Shown here: in pieces, positions 36,730-46,360 of the stretch
Position numbering within the stretch: position 1 is the first letter of the stretch
How the letters are laid out: every line of letters begins with the position of its first letter
Assembly: GCF_022967985.1 (NCBI RefSeq)
Contig: NZ_JALJVC010000022.1
Location: forward strand, 1 to 58,195
Length of the DNA stretch: 58,195 nucleotides
DNA from: Acinetobacter lwoffii
GTDB taxonomy: Bacteria; Pseudomonadota; Gammaproteobacteria; Pseudomonadales; Moraxellaceae
Reading direction: 5' to 3'
The notes under the pieces: generated by a model
Seen by the model: the letters and a program-made list of their open reading frames with translations, nothing else
Databases searched by the model: none
Told to the model about the DNA's origin: nothing
Program-made: the position numbers and the translations under genes

Positions 36730-37764
36730 TCACAGATTGACGCTAGTGATCAATTTTTTCATGGCAGTCGGAATGCCGGCCTCAGTTGCTGTTTGCGGAC
36801 TCATCCAGCAGCCTTGCAGTTCAATCGCCAGATGTTCCTGCTGATCCTGATCTACTGCAAAAACAATTGCTTCAAGTTGCCAGGTAAAATGGGTAAAACT
36901 GTGGCTAATCTGGGTTTTTTTGATGATGTTCTTGAGGTCCAACTGCTGGCATTGCTGTTCAAATTCATATGTATTTTCAATAATCGGCAGACACCAGAGA
37001 CCGCCCCAAAGACCGCTATTGGGACGTTGTTGCCAGAGCCAGTCTGTACCGGACTGGATTAGCAGGACCTGAGCAGAGCGTACAGGAACCGGTTTTTTGG
37101 CCTTCTTGAAAGGCAATTCATTTTCCAGTCCTTGCTGATGAGCCTTACAATGCTGCTGCATCGGACAATACAGACATAAAGGCTTTTTCGGGGTACACAC
37201 GGTCGCGCCCAGATCCATAATCGCCTGGGTGTAGTCATGATTGCGTTCAATAGGACAGAGCTGCTCCGCCAATTGCCAGAGGGCACGTTCATGTACGGGT
37301 TTGGACAGATCATCTTCAATGGCAAAGAAACGTGACAATACCCGTTTAACATTACCATCCATAATTACGCCATATTGACGTAAACCGAGTGACATGAGGG
37401 CACCAGCGGTAGAACGGCCAATGCCGGGCAAGGCCATCCATTCTTCTAGGGTTTGAGGGAATTGCTGCTGTGCTGTCACGATGCCGGCCGCTTTATGCAG
37501 ATTGCGGGCGCGGGCATAATAGCCGAGACCTGCCCAGTAGGGTGCGACCTCATCCCATGAGGCTTGACCTAAGTCCTGAACAGTCGGAAAACGCTGGATA
37601 AATCGTTCGAAATATTGCAGTACAGTTTTGACCTGGGTTTGCTGCAACATGATTTCAGAGACCCAGACTTTATACGGATCATCTGTCACTTGCCAGGGCA
37701 AGTCATGACGACCATGTACATCAAACCATTCCAATAGGGCATCTGAAAATACGAACATGAACAC
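36730..37764 (-). CDS. mutY: A/G-specific adenine glycosylase MutY
   Basis: Removes adenine mispaired with 8-oxoguanine. 344 residues. The catalytic glutamate is in EIMLQQTQV (about 37), the helix-hairpin-helix is LPGIGRSTAGAL with the catalytic aspartate in VIMDGNVKRV. A C-X6-C-X2-C-X5-C iron-sulfur loop is present (CTPKKPLCLYCPMQQHC). The C-terminal NUDIX-like MutT domain recognises 8-oxoG. First gene of the cluster mutY - M23 peptidase - small unknown - tag - alcohol dehydrogenase. Confidence 0.95.
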   Translation of the reverse strand: MFMFVFSDALLEWFDVHGRHDLPWQVTDDPYKVWVSEIMLQQTQVKTVLQYFERFIQRFPTVQDLGQASWDEVAPYWAGLGYYARARNLHKAAGIVTAQQQFPQTLEEWMALPGIGRSTAGALMSLGLRQYGVIMDGNVKRVLSRFFAIEDDLSKPVHERALWQLAEQLCPIERNHDYTQAIMDLGATVCTPKKPLCLYCPMQQHCKAHQQGLENELPFKKAKKPVPVRSAQVLLIQSGTDWLWQQRPNSGLWGGLWCLPIIENTYEFEQQCQQLDLKNIIKKTQISHSFTHFTWQLEAIVFAVDQDQQEHLAIELQGCWMSPQTATEAGIPTAMKKLITSVNL

Positions 37765-37874
37765 ATAGCAACCGAATAAGCAGCAGCTAGTATAGCGGAA
37801 TCAGCAGGGTGGGAATGTGAAAAGTGAGATAAAAACGTAGATGTTCATCGAGCTTGATAGAACTTAGCTTTCAT

Positions 37875-37906
37875 AAAAATAAATGCTCCGGAGAGCATTT
37901 ATTTTT
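37875..37906 (-). terminator. Terminator after HIT protein gene
   Basis: Perfect 14-bp stem AAAAATAAATGCTC / GAGCATTTATTTTT with a CGGA loop, 15 bases beyond the HIT gene stop. Confidence 0.85.
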
Positions 37907-37920
37907 GATCAAAAATCCGG

Positions 37921-38283
37921 TTAATCGTTAATTCCCCAGCGCTCATCCAGCTTCAAGGTCTTGCCTGCATAACGCGGAATAATATGAATATGCAGATGTT
38001 CAACCTTTTCCTGAAATACTTCACCATCAATAAAACCGACATGAAAACCGGCAGGCTGGTAGCGTAATTGCAGTTCATTGCGTGCCTGTTCCAATAAAGA
38101 CATCAAACTTTTACGTTCTTTGTCAGTCACTTCAAAAAATGAGGCCACATGCCGCAATGGAATGATCACACAATGACCTTCGGACAATGAATTTGGTTCA
38201 GGCAACACCACACCATAATCATTTTTGGCAATGACATCATATTCGTCAAAATTGCAGTAGGGGCAGTTGGTTTCAGCCATCAT
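37921..38283 (-). CDS. HIT family protein (histidine triad hydrolase/transferase)
   Basis: 120 residues from ATG 38283. The histidine triad HLHIHIIPR is near residues 97-105 and CxxC-type cysteines (CPYC) near the N-terminus suggest bound zinc. The family hydrolyses nucleotide phosphoramidates or dinucleoside polyphosphates. An ATG at 38289 is in frame, but GAGGAG lies only one base from it; spacing fits 38283 (7 bases) better. Confidence 0.9.
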   Translation of the reverse strand: MMAETNCPYCNFDEYDVIAKNDYGVVLPEPNSLSEGHCVIIPLRHVASFFEVTDKERKSLMSLLEQARNELQLRYQPAGFHVGFIDGEVFQEKVEHLHIHIIPRYAGKTLKLDERWGIND

Positions 38284-38373
38284 ACACATTCTCCTCTGGT
38301 AGGATTTATCTTCTTTTCTTCATGAAGTATCTAAAATATTCAGCCTGTGAACAAGCCGGATAGTTGTTTCTAT

Positions 38374-39108
38374 TTATGCCAAATGGCAGTCTAGCAAGGC
38401 ATACATTGCTGCCAGACCTTTTTGTTCCGCTTCTGCATTGTAACCAAGATCCACACCATTGGATTTGGCCCGTTCATCCGCAAGCGGGTTGCTAAAGCCA
38501 TGTTTGGCATTTTCAAAAACAATCACTTCATGCTCGACTTTGGCTGCATGCATTTCCTCACGGAAACCGGCCACATCATCCAGGGTCACCATGCTGTCCA
38601 GTTCACCATGTAGCACCAGGATTTCCGCCTGTACCTGACCTTCCTGAGCCGGTGCTTTCGGAGACAGGTTGGCATGGAAAGTGGCCACCGCTTTTAAAGG
38701 TGCATTAGAACGGGCCAGATCCAATACGACTTTGCCGCCGTAGCAGAAACCAATCGCTGCAAGCTTATCAGCATTGACTTCATCCTGTGCTGCCAGGGCA
38801 TTCAAGGCTGCTGTTGCACGGTTAACGATAGTGTCAGGATCTTCAAAAGTCTGCATCATCCACTGATGAGCCTGATCAGAATTGGTCGTGACTTTTTTAT
38901 CCCCATACATGTCCATGGCCAAGGCCGCATAGCCATGTTCTGCAAGTTCACGGGCGCGCTGTTCGGTATATTCATTCCGACCCCACCATTCGGGTGCGAC
39001 CAGTACACCGGCAACAGGGGTATCTGTTTCTGGGGCGGCAAAATAACCAATTAATGGGCTGCCATCCTGCGCAGTATAATGAATTTCGCGAGTCTTGATT
39101 GCTGCCAT
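38374..39108 (-). CDS. Dienelactone hydrolase family protein
   Basis: Alpha/beta hydrolase of 244 residues. The cysteine nucleophile is in GFCYGG (about 120), the aspartate in HGELDSMVTLDD (about 175), and the histidine in NAKHGFSN (about 207): the dienelactone-hydrolase triad. GAGGAC lies 6 bases upstream of the ATG. Could hydrolyse lactones in aromatic degradation or act as a general esterase. Not linked to other catabolic genes here. Confidence 0.9.
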   Translation of the reverse strand: MAAIKTREIHYTAQDGSPLIGYFAAPETDTPVAGVLVAPEWWGRNEYTEQRARELAEHGYAALAMDMYGDKKVTTNSDQAHQWMMQTFEDPDTIVNRATAALNALAAQDEVNADKLAAIGFCYGGKVVLDLARSNAPLKAVATFHANLSPKAPAQEGQVQAEILVLHGELDSMVTLDDVAGFREEMHAAKVEHEVIVFENAKHGFSNPLADERAKSNGVDLGYNAEAEQKGLAAMYALLDCHLA

Positions 39109-39213
39109 GCTGACGTCCTCTATTGTTGTTGAATTGCTTGATTAAAACATAACATAGCAAAACTGATCGGAATGTGACATGAAAACCTGCGATTTAAGGA
39201 TACTTAAGCCCAT

Positions 39214-39243
39214 AAAAAAAGAGAGGCCAATATAGAACCTCTC
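39214..39243 (-). terminator. Terminator after first FKBP gene
   Basis: On the minus strand, GAGAGG ... CCTCTC with a loop of about 11 bases followed by TTTTTTT. Confidence 0.7.
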
Positions 39244-39272
39244 CGATTTTAGATCTGGAAAAATAGGACTTA

Positions 39273-39962
39273 TTATTTAATAATTTCCAGTAATTCCACA
39301 TCAAAAATTAAAGTACTGTTCGGTTCAATTACATCCCCTGAACCAATCTGTCCATAGGCCAGTTCGGCCGGAATGAAGAAACGATATTTGGCACCTTCTT
39401 TCATCAGCTGTAAACCTTCGGTCCAGCCGGTAATGACTTGGGTGGTACGAAATACCACGGGTTGATTACGGGCAATCGAGCTGTCAAAAACCGTACCATC
39501 GATCAAACGGCCTTCATAATGTACGCGGACATTACTGTTTGCGCTCGGCGATTTACCTTTTCCTTCCTGAAGAATCTGATATTGCAAACCTGATTTTGTG
39601 GTTTTTATCCCCGGTTTTTTTGCATTTTCAGCCAGGAAAGCCTGACCAATTTTGGCATTTTCATCAGCCTGCTTTTTCAGGGTAATCAGCTCTTTGGCTT
39701 CAGCCTGACGCTTAAATTGGGTCAAGATTCGCGCCATGTCTTCCTCACTTAAAGTCGCCTGTTTCCCAGCGGCTGCCGCTTTTAAACCGGCACTGAAGGC
39801 ATCCAGATCAATGCCTTGTAAGGAATCGGCATTGCTTTTTCCCATCAGATAACCAAAGCTGTAGCCGACCTGTTCAGCCTCAGGGCTTTTATTGGTGACT
39901 TCTTTGGCAAAAAGACTGCCAGAACTCAGCAGTAAAACCATCAAACTTATTTGTATTTTCAT
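39273..39962 (-). CDS. FKBP-type peptidyl-prolyl isomerase (FkpA/Mip-like), periplasmic
   Basis: 229 residues. Signal peptide MKIQISLMVLLLSSGSLFA. The N-terminal FKBP_N dimerisation helices (about 25-115) are followed by the C-terminal FKBP domain (about 130-229) with [18 protein letters not shown] and the aromatic active-site pocket. Proline isomerase/chaperone of the cell envelope. A paralogue lies 48 bases upstream on the same strand. The pair borders the capsule locus, as is usual for Acinetobacter. Confidence 0.93.
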   Translation of the reverse strand: MKIQISLMVLLLSSGSLFAKEVTNKSPEAEQVGYSFGYLMGKSNADSLQGIDLDAFSAGLKAAAAGKQATLSEEDMARILTQFKRQAEAKELITLKKQADENAKIGQAFLAENAKKPGIKTTKSGLQYQILQEGKGKSPSANSNVRVHYEGRLIDGTVFDSSIARNQPVVFRTTQVITGWTEGLQLMKEGAKYRFFIPAELAYGQIGSGDVIEPNSTLIFDVELLEIIK

Positions 39963-39975
39963 GATTCATTCTCAA

Positions 39976-40004
39976 AATAAAGGAGAGCGCGTTGCTCTCC
40001 TTTT
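39976..40004 (-). terminator. Terminator between the two FKBP genes
   Basis: On the minus strand, GGAGAGC AACGC GCTCTCC followed by TTTATTTT. Confidence 0.8.
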
Positions 40005-40010
40005 CGTGGA

Positions 40011-40715
40011 TTATTTTACTTCGATGAGTTCCACATCAAAAATCAAAGTACTGTGTGGAGGAATCGTACCTGGCACGCCCTGTTCACCATAACCGAGTTT
40101 AGATGGGATATACAGGGTTGCTTTACCGCCTTCTTTCATCAGTTGCAGACCTTCGGTCCAGCCTGGAATGACCTGATTGAGTGGGAACTCAATCGGCTCG
40201 CCACGTTCAACCGAACTGTCAAACACGGTACCATCAACCAGTTTCCCTGTGTAATGTACTTTCACAATTGAAGTTGCTGCAGGCTGCTTGCCCGTACCTT
40301 CTTTGGTCACTAAATATTGCAAACCAGATGCCGTAGTTTTTATCCCAGCTTTTTTGGCATTTTCAGTTAGGAAAGTATCACTTGATGCCTGAGCCTGTTT
40401 GGCACTATCGACTTGCTTCTGCTGCATTTCTTTTTGGAACTGCTCATAAGCTGCTTGTAATTCTTCTTCAGTATAAGCTGGAGCGGTACGGGCATGACCT
40501 TCGCGAACGCCTGTCACAAAGCTGTTAATATCCAGCTCAGGTGGGGTTTGATGAGCGACTTCATAACCGAGTGCATAGCTAATTTTAGAAACAGCAGAGG
40601 CATCTTTAGATGCTTTTGTGGTTTGAGCAGCTGGGTTTTGAGTTGCATAGTAAACAGGTACTAGCGCGGCACCGCCTAAAAGAACAGCGACAGCAATCGG
40701 TAAGGCCTTACTCAT
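40011..40715 (-). CDS. fkpA: FKBP-type peptidyl-prolyl isomerase, second copy, membrane-anchored or exported
   Basis: 234 residues with the same plan as its neighbour: N-terminal dimerisation helices and a C-terminal FKBP domain ([21 protein letters not shown], ending [12 protein letters not shown]). The N-terminus ([20 protein letters not shown]) is hydrophobic without a clear cleavage site, so it may remain anchored to the inner membrane. It is the FKBP gene normally found next to wzc at the capsule locus border. Confidence 0.9.
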   Translation of the reverse strand: MSKALPIAVAVLLGGAALVPVYYATQNPAAQTTKASKDASAVSKISYALGYEVAHQTPPELDINSFVTGVREGHARTAPAYTEEELQAAYEQFQKEMQQKQVDSAKQAQASSDTFLTENAKKAGIKTTASGLQYLVTKEGTGKQPAATSIVKVHYTGKLVDGTVFDSSVERGEPIEFPLNQVIPGWTEGLQLMKEGGKATLYIPSKLGYGEQGVPGTIPPHSTLIFDVELIEVK

Positions 40716-40841
40716 GTATTATTCCAATCTAATGTTATCGTTGAGGTTCATTCCATCTTAGCAGAAAATTTTGAGAAATCTTGCAGAATGGGTGGTTTTT
40801 TAGCAAGCGGACATCGCAGTTATGTTGAAGTTTAAAGATAT

Positions 40842-40868
40842 AAAAAAACCAGCAATGGCTGGTTTTTT
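40842..40868 (-). terminator. Terminator after wzc
   Basis: AAAAAACCAGC AATG GCTGGTTTTTT, a perfect hairpin with T6 in both directions. Confidence 0.9.
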
Positions 40869-40880
40869 ATCTAAATGGGA

Positions 40881-43064
40881 TCAGCCATTTTGTTCTCTAG
40901 ACTTATAACTATAAATGTAATCATAACTATAGCTCCCCCCGGCTGAACGCTGGATATCATTCAGGATAAAGCCATTTACGATACAACCGGCCTGCTTAAA
41001 GCGGTTCAATGTAAGCTCCAGCTCCTTCATTTGTGTTTTTGCATAGCGCGCTACAACTAAATTAATTCCAACATAGCGTGATACGATAATCGCATCAGTG
41101 ACAGCCAATACAGGTGGTGTATCAATAATGATATGGTCATAGTGCGGAATCAGAGATTGTAGTAATTCCTTGAAGCATAGTGAATTGAGAAGCTCAGAAG
41201 GATTTGCTGAAATTTCACCACAGGTGATTACATTTAAGTTAGGAACATTGGTGTTTTGTACCACCTGTTCTAATGTAATTTGCTCATTCAGGTATTCAGT
41301 TAATCCATGTTGATTATCCAGATCAAAATATTTGTGGATATGACCACGACGCAAATCTGCATCAATCACCAATACGCGTTTGTTTTTTTCCGCCATGATA
41401 ACCGCCAGGTTACTGGAAACAAATGATTTTCCAACTTTTGGTGCTGGACCTGAAATCATGATGATATTGTTCTTGGCTTGGCTTAGGGCGAAATGACTCG
41501 CTGTACGTATGCTTCGCAAGCTTTCGATCGCGATATCATCGCTATGTTTAAGGGCTAATACGAAAGGAATCTTTTTCTTTTTGAGTAGTTTTAGCCCAGG
41601 TTTCTGACTCGGAGAATGGGCAATATTTGCATACACTGGAAGCTCCAGTTGATATTCTATTTGACTGCTATCTTTCACACCAGAACGCAGCATATTGCGG
41701 AATAGTGCCACCAAGATTCCCACAAAAATACCGAACCAAAAGGCGAGGAACAGAATTAGTGGTGTTTTCTGTTGCACCTGGTCAATTGGTTCAAGTGCGG
41801 TATCAATAATATGGACATTGCCAATCTCACCCGCTTTGGCAACACGCAGTTGTTGGTATGAATTTACCAGGTTGGTATACAGTTGCTGTTTGACTTCGAC
41901 TTCACGTGACAGTTGCAAATACTGGCGTTGTATCTCTGGAATATTTTTGAGTGTTGTATTCAGTTCACGAATCTTGCCATTGATCACACGAAGTTGAGCC
42001 GTAATTTCTCGCATGGCTGGATGTAGTGCTGCATATTTGGCAGCTATTTCTGCCTGTCTCTGTTCAAGTAAGACTTTTTGCGTTTCTAAGGTGACGCTCT
42101 GATTTAAATACAATTCAGATTCTTTAGCAATATCAACTGTATTATGCCGTTGACGGAACTGGTTAAAGGCGAATTCTGCATTATCAAGCTGTTTCTTTAA
42201 ATCTGGTAATTGTTCATCCAGAAACGCCAGTGTCTGCGCTGTTTCTGTTGAACGGCGCGTAATATTATGCTGGCTATAAATCGCTAAAATCGTGTTCAGG
42301 ACTTTAGTGATGTGCTGTTTATCTTGACCCTGATAGCGAAGCTGCAGAACTCCACTCAGTTCTCCTTTTTCTGTCACTGAATAATTGGCAAGAATAGAAT
42401 CAATCGCTGTTGGCAACGAGAGTTTTTGTATCCGGTAACTGCGATCTAGATTATCTTGACTAAAGATTGCAATTTTCCAGTCTCCCTGTGCAGTTTTGGC
42501 TTGAACGGGCTGGTTAAGTGCACCCTCAAAGACAGTTTCTTCTGTCACTGGATTGATCAAGATAAAGCTCTGTGGTTGAAACTTCAGTAGGAGATTTTTA
42601 TCCTGGTACGCTACGGGAACTTCAAACTGACGGATATCAAAGCTTTTTTCACCTTCTTTAAAGCGTACAGTTTCGGGTTGATATTCGGTCTGAGAATTTT
42701 TGCCGTAAATGAGGCGATTGATAAAGGAGTCTTCAGTGCTCGCAATATGGAGATCCAGATTTAAACGATCAATCACTGACTCCAGAATCGTGCGTGATTT
42801 TAAAACCTCAATCTCAGCATTTGATGAAGACATCTGACTAATAATACTTGACAAGCTGCCTAATAAGGCAGCTGATGCCCCTTTATTTTCTTCGACCTGA
42901 ACGATTGCATCCACCTTATAGTTAATGGCTGCGGTACGCATGTACAGCAACACTGCCATCAGGCTAAGCAAACCACACAAGAGGATGAGCTTCCATTGCG
43001 AGAGCAGGGAAAAGAACACCCCTTTTAGGTCAATCATATTTTCGGTATTGTTATTTTTGTTCAT
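40881..43064 (-). CDS. wzc: Capsule polysaccharide copolymerase / tyrosine kinase Wzc
   Basis: Inner-membrane regulator of polysaccharide chain length and export, 727 residues. The N-terminal Wzz region has TM1 about 24-42 and a long coiled-coil periplasmic part. TM2 is at about 435-455, then a cytoplasmic BY-kinase: Walker A in GPAPKVGKSF (about 538-547), Walker A' in VLVIDADLRRG, Walker B in HIIIDTPPV. The C-terminus ends with a tyrosine cluster GGSYSYDYIYSYKS carrying five tyrosines for autophosphorylation. In other Acinetobacter capsule loci a phosphatase Wzb lies next door; here none is found. Confidence 0.95.
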   Translation of the reverse strand: MNKNNNTENMIDLKGVFFSLLSQWKLILLCGLLSLMAVLLYMRTAAINYKVDAIVQVEENKGASAALLGSLSSIISQMSSSNAEIEVLKSRTILESVIDRLNLDLHIASTEDSFINRLIYGKNSQTEYQPETVRFKEGEKSFDIRQFEVPVAYQDKNLLLKFQPQSFILINPVTEETVFEGALNQPVQAKTAQGDWKIAIFSQDNLDRSYRIQKLSLPTAIDSILANYSVTEKGELSGVLQLRYQGQDKQHITKVLNTILAIYSQHNITRRSTETAQTLAFLDEQLPDLKKQLDNAEFAFNQFRQRHNTVDIAKESELYLNQSVTLETQKVLLEQRQAEIAAKYAALHPAMREITAQLRVINGKIRELNTTLKNIPEIQRQYLQLSREVEVKQQLYTNLVNSYQQLRVAKAGEIGNVHIIDTALEPIDQVQQKTPLILFLAFWFGIFVGILVALFRNMLRSGVKDSSQIEYQLELPVYANIAHSPSQKPGLKLLKKKKIPFVLALKHSDDIAIESLRSIRTASHFALSQAKNNIIMISGPAPKVGKSFVSSNLAVIMAEKNKRVLVIDADLRRGHIHKYFDLDNQHGLTEYLNEQITLEQVVQNTNVPNLNVITCGEISANPSELLNSLCFKELLQSLIPHYDHIIIDTPPVLAVTDAIIVSRYVGINLVVARYAKTQMKELELTLNRFKQAGCIVNGFILNDIQRSAGGSYSYDYIYSYKSREQNG

Positions 43065-43485
43065 AATTTTACTATCTAAAAGTTTAAAAGTGATTTTCCA
43101 GTCTTTGAGTTATTTTTAATAAAATAATCAAAGACTTGCTGCTTTTCTGAGAAAGAATCCTACATATTTTGGTTTTATTGTCCTTTCTTGAAATATCTAA
43201 CCCACATAAGGCCAGATATTTTAATGATGATCAGAATAATACGGTTTTTATTTAATCTGTTTCATATCGAGTTTTGAGCACCATGGATTTGCAGGTGAAG
43301 TCCGTGAGCTTATATCAAAATAGTGGGTGGTCATTGATGACTATAATCATTCCAAATCACTGAAGTTATAGATTTAATCTACGAATGCAGGCGGATGTTA
43401 TGAATAAACTTTCAGTCATTAATTGATACCCCCCATATTTCCTAAAAGACCCCGAAAAGATTTTTAATTTTCATAGCTGAGTTAC
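43065..43485. other. Non-coding gap between wzc and wza, no wzb
   Basis: 421 bases, roughly the length of a wzb gene. None of the frames carries the low-molecular-weight phosphatase signature (C-x-x-x-x-x-R-S/T) and stop codons are frequent. It may hold the wzc promoter or leader. I see neither a degraded wzb nor any insertion sequence. Confidence 0.55.
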
Positions 43486-44562
43486 CTATCGTATAGCTGA
43501 ATCAGCGACATATGAAAATGGAAGAATCTGGCTAACAACGCGTTCCCAACGGGTCAGACCTGTGGCATCAACATAGACAATGTCATTGCTACGCATTTTG
43601 AACTGTTTCGCTAGGCCAAAATCTCCAAGGTTTTTTAGACTTAAGTGATATATTTCAGTCATCTGATTGTCCGAGTTGCCACGTAAGACATAAATCCGGC
43701 TAGAACTCGCGGAATAGGGATTAATCCCTTCACTTTCACCCAATACATCAGCAAGAGTCATGCCTTGGTCACGTAGTGGTAAGGGCTTATTGGCACTGGC
43801 CTCACCCATGACATAGATCTTCTGGTTTTCACGAGGACTGATATAAAGAGTGTCATTCGGTTGAATCAACAGCTTATGTAAGGAATATCCAGCTTTTTCC
43901 AGTGCAATGGTATTCAGGTCATAGGTCACACCCTGACGTACAAGTTGAATCGAAGTAGAGTCACCTTGCTCATTCATACCGCCAGCCAAACCGAGTGCTG
44001 TATAAACACTGACGGGTTGATCAGACAAGTAAAATTGTCCGGCCGATTTTACATTACCGACCACTGAATAGCGTTGTCCCTGATAGGAAATGACTCGCAC
44101 TACCACATCCGGGCTGTTTAAGTAGGGAACTAATAGGCGTCGTACTTCCTGATTCACTTGTGGAAGGGTTTTTCCTGCTGCTTTATAACGGCCAATGAAT
44201 GGAAAGTGGATATAACCATTTCGGTCAATTTGGTAGCCGTTGTTATTATCGCTTGCTGTAGGAGCTGCACTAATTTCAGGATAGGCCCATAATTGAAAGG
44301 ATAAAATATCACCTGGATTCAAACGGTAATCCTGTACCTCGGTCTGAAATAAAGCAGCATAATGACTGAGGTTATGGGTTTGGGCAGACTGCAATACAGG
44401 CAGGGTGTCCTGATTCAATTGTACCAGATTGACAGGCGTTCCTAGCTCAGTTTGATAGATTCCTTCTTGTGGTAAATCATATGTTTGAAAGCCGGATATG
44501 GCTGCACATCCAACTAGAGATAGGCTTAAGGTAGAAATACCTAAAAGGCGTCTATAGTTCAC
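43486..44562 (-). CDS. wza: Outer membrane polysaccharide export protein Wza
   Basis: Lipoprotein that forms the octameric outer-membrane channel for capsule. 358 residues. Lipobox LSLVGC (Cys about 19). The polysaccharide biosynthesis/export domain starts YRLNPGDILSFQLWAYPE (about 78). SLBB repeats follow (SVVGNVKSAGQFYL; IYVMGEASANKPLPL), then a C-terminal amphipathic helix (WERVVSQILPFSYV) that spans the outer membrane. Start is a GTG with AAGGGG 6 bases upstream. Confidence 0.94.
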   Translation of the reverse strand: MNYRRLLGISTLSLSLVGCAAISGFQTYDLPQEGIYQTELGTPVNLVQLNQDTLPVLQSAQTHNLSHYAALFQTEVQDYRLNPGDILSFQLWAYPEISAAPTASDNNNGYQIDRNGYIHFPFIGRYKAAGKTLPQVNQEVRRLLVPYLNSPDVVVRVISYQGQRYSVVGNVKSAGQFYLSDQPVSVYTALGLAGGMNEQGDSTSIQLVRQGVTYDLNTIALEKAGYSLHKLLIQPNDTLYISPRENQKIYVMGEASANKPLPLRDQGMTLADVLGESEGINPYSASSSRIYVLRGNSDNQMTEIYHLSLKNLGDFGLAKQFKMRSNDIVYVDATGLTRWERVVSQILPFSYVADSAIR

Positions 44563-45295
44563 TTGAAACCCCTTTATTTTTATATGTTCAGAATTGGTAT
44601 TTATTAATAATTATTAATTTTTTGAATTCAATTGATGTAATTAACATCTAAAAAATATAATAGATCACATACCTTGTCTATAGCTATTTTTAAGTCAATT
44701 TAATAAGTTTGAAAAAAGATACTACAAAAAGATGGACGAAAATGGACGTGAAACCTTGATTAAACAAGCTGTAGAGATATAGCGAATTACTTAAGTCTTA
44801 GAATAAGGATTAATTGTTTCCAATTGTTATTTTTTAATGGATGATGTAACTGAAAAGATTAAGAGCATAATCATAGTCAATATTAGAAAGTATTTTTATA
44901 TAATTTTTATCTAATCTAAAGGTTTTTTAGATCGTTGATTTTTATTAAATTTAAATAAATTTTAAATGATTTTTAAGAAAAATTAGTTTAAAATAATTAA
45001 AATAAGACTTTGTTAATTAAAATATTAGTAGAAAATTTTTGATGAATATTAAATTAATATTAGTTGAAAGATATATAAAAGATTAATGACTATATAGGCT
45101 TAGATGAGTTCTAAAAAATTAATTAAAATTATAAAATGTAACTACATTTAAGCATCTACTTTTTTATAAGTGGTTTGTGTAATAATATTAATATATCTTA
45201 TGAACAAATCAATAAAAACAGATATGCCCAGAAGGCAGCAATACATTAAAAATAATTTGTGAAAAGTAAAATAAAAATATTAAAGGACACTAAAA
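44563..45295. promoter_or_regulatory. Long AT-rich divergent promoter region of the capsule locus
   Basis: 733 bases of extreme AT content between wza and rmlB, the divergent units of the locus. No gene and no ops/JUMPstart element (GGCGGTAG) was found. Long A and T runs make the DNA intrinsically curved and a likely target of nucleoid proteins such as H-NS. Promoters for both directions must lie here, but single -10 elements cannot be picked with confidence in such AT-rich DNA. Confidence 0.5.
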
Positions 45296-46360
45296 ATGGT
45301 GATGAAAATATTGGTGACCGGTGGGGCTGGTTTTATTGGATCTGCTGTCATCCGGCATATCATTAAAGAGACTGAACATCATATTTTAAATGTTGATAAG
45401 TTAACTTATGCAGGTAACTTGGAGTCATTAGTTTCTGTATTGGATCACCCTCGTTATCAATTCGCTCAAACTGATATTTGTGATCATCTATCTTTAGAAC
45501 GATTATTTTCAGACTTTGAGCCAGATGTGGTCATGCATTTGGCGGCAGAGTCTCATGTGGACCGTTCGATCGATGGTCCGGCTGAATTTATAAATACAAA
45601 TATCGTCGGTACCTATACCTTATTAGAGGTTGCACGAAAGTATTGGCAAAATTTGGCTGAAATTAAAAAATCTAGATTCATATTTCATCATATTTCAACA
45701 GATGAAGTATATGGCGACTTAGAAGACACAACTGATCTATTCACTGAAACTACCCCTTATTTACCAAGTTCGCCTTATTCGGCAAGTAAAGCCAGTTCAG
45801 ATCATTTAGTTCGGGCCTGGCATAGAACCTACGGTTTGCCGGTGGTTGTCACGAACTGTTCGAATAATTATGGACCTTATCATTTTCCTGAAAAACTGAT
45901 TCCTTTGATGATCTTAAATGCTTTGGAAGGCAGACCATTACCGGTCTATGGAGATGGTCAGCAGATTCGTGACTGGCTGTTTGTAGAAGATCATGCGCGT
46001 GCTTTATTCCAGGTTGCGACTCAGGGTGTAGTGGGTGAGACCTATAATATTGGTGGATGGAATGAAAAACAAAATATAGAAGTGGTTAAAACTATTTGTC
46101 AGATTTTAGATGAATTAAAACCCCAACTGAACGGGCAAAGTTATGAAAGCTTAATTGCCTTTGTTAAGGATCGGCCTGGACATGATCTGCGCTATGCCAT
46201 TGATGCTTCAAAAATTGAGCGGGAACTGGGGTGGAAGCCACAGGAATCATTCGAGACCGGTATCCGTAAAACTGTGCAGTGGTATCTGGATAATCTGCAA
46301 TGGTGTCGTCGCGTGCAGGATGGTACTTATCAGCGTGAACGTTTAGGGGAGGCAGTATAA
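45296..46360 (+). CDS. rmlB: dTDP-glucose 4,6-dehydratase
   Basis: Converts dTDP-glucose to dTDP-4-keto-6-deoxyglucose. 354 residues, extended SDR fold. NAD motif TGGAGFIGS (about 8-16), catalytic STDEVYGDL and YSASK (tyrosine about 161). Start ATG 45296 has AAAGGA 8 bases upstream. First gene of the rightward capsule operon; the next gene, rmlA, starts one base before the end of this one. There is no rmlC or rmlD, so rhamnose is not the product. Confidence 0.95.
   Translation: MVMKILVTGGAGFIGSAVIRHIIKETEHHILNVDKLTYAGNLESLVSVLDHPRYQFAQTDICDHLSLERLFSDFEPDVVMHLAAESHVDRSIDGPAEFINTNIVGTYTLLEVARKYWQNLAEIKKSRFIFHHISTDEVYGDLEDTTDLFTETTPYLPSSPYSASKASSDHLVRAWHRTYGLPVVVTNCSNNYGPYHFPEKLIPLMILNALEGRPLPVYGDGQQIRDWLFVEDHARALFQVATQGVVGETYNIGGWNEKQNIEVVKTICQILDELKPQLNGQSYESLIAFVKDRPGHDLRYAIDASKIERELGWKPQESFETGIRKTVQWYLDNLQWCRRVQDGTYQRERLGEAV

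Noticed and set aside
43065..43485. Possible wzb remnant
   Set aside because: Frames on both strands are broken and no phosphatase motif could be traced.
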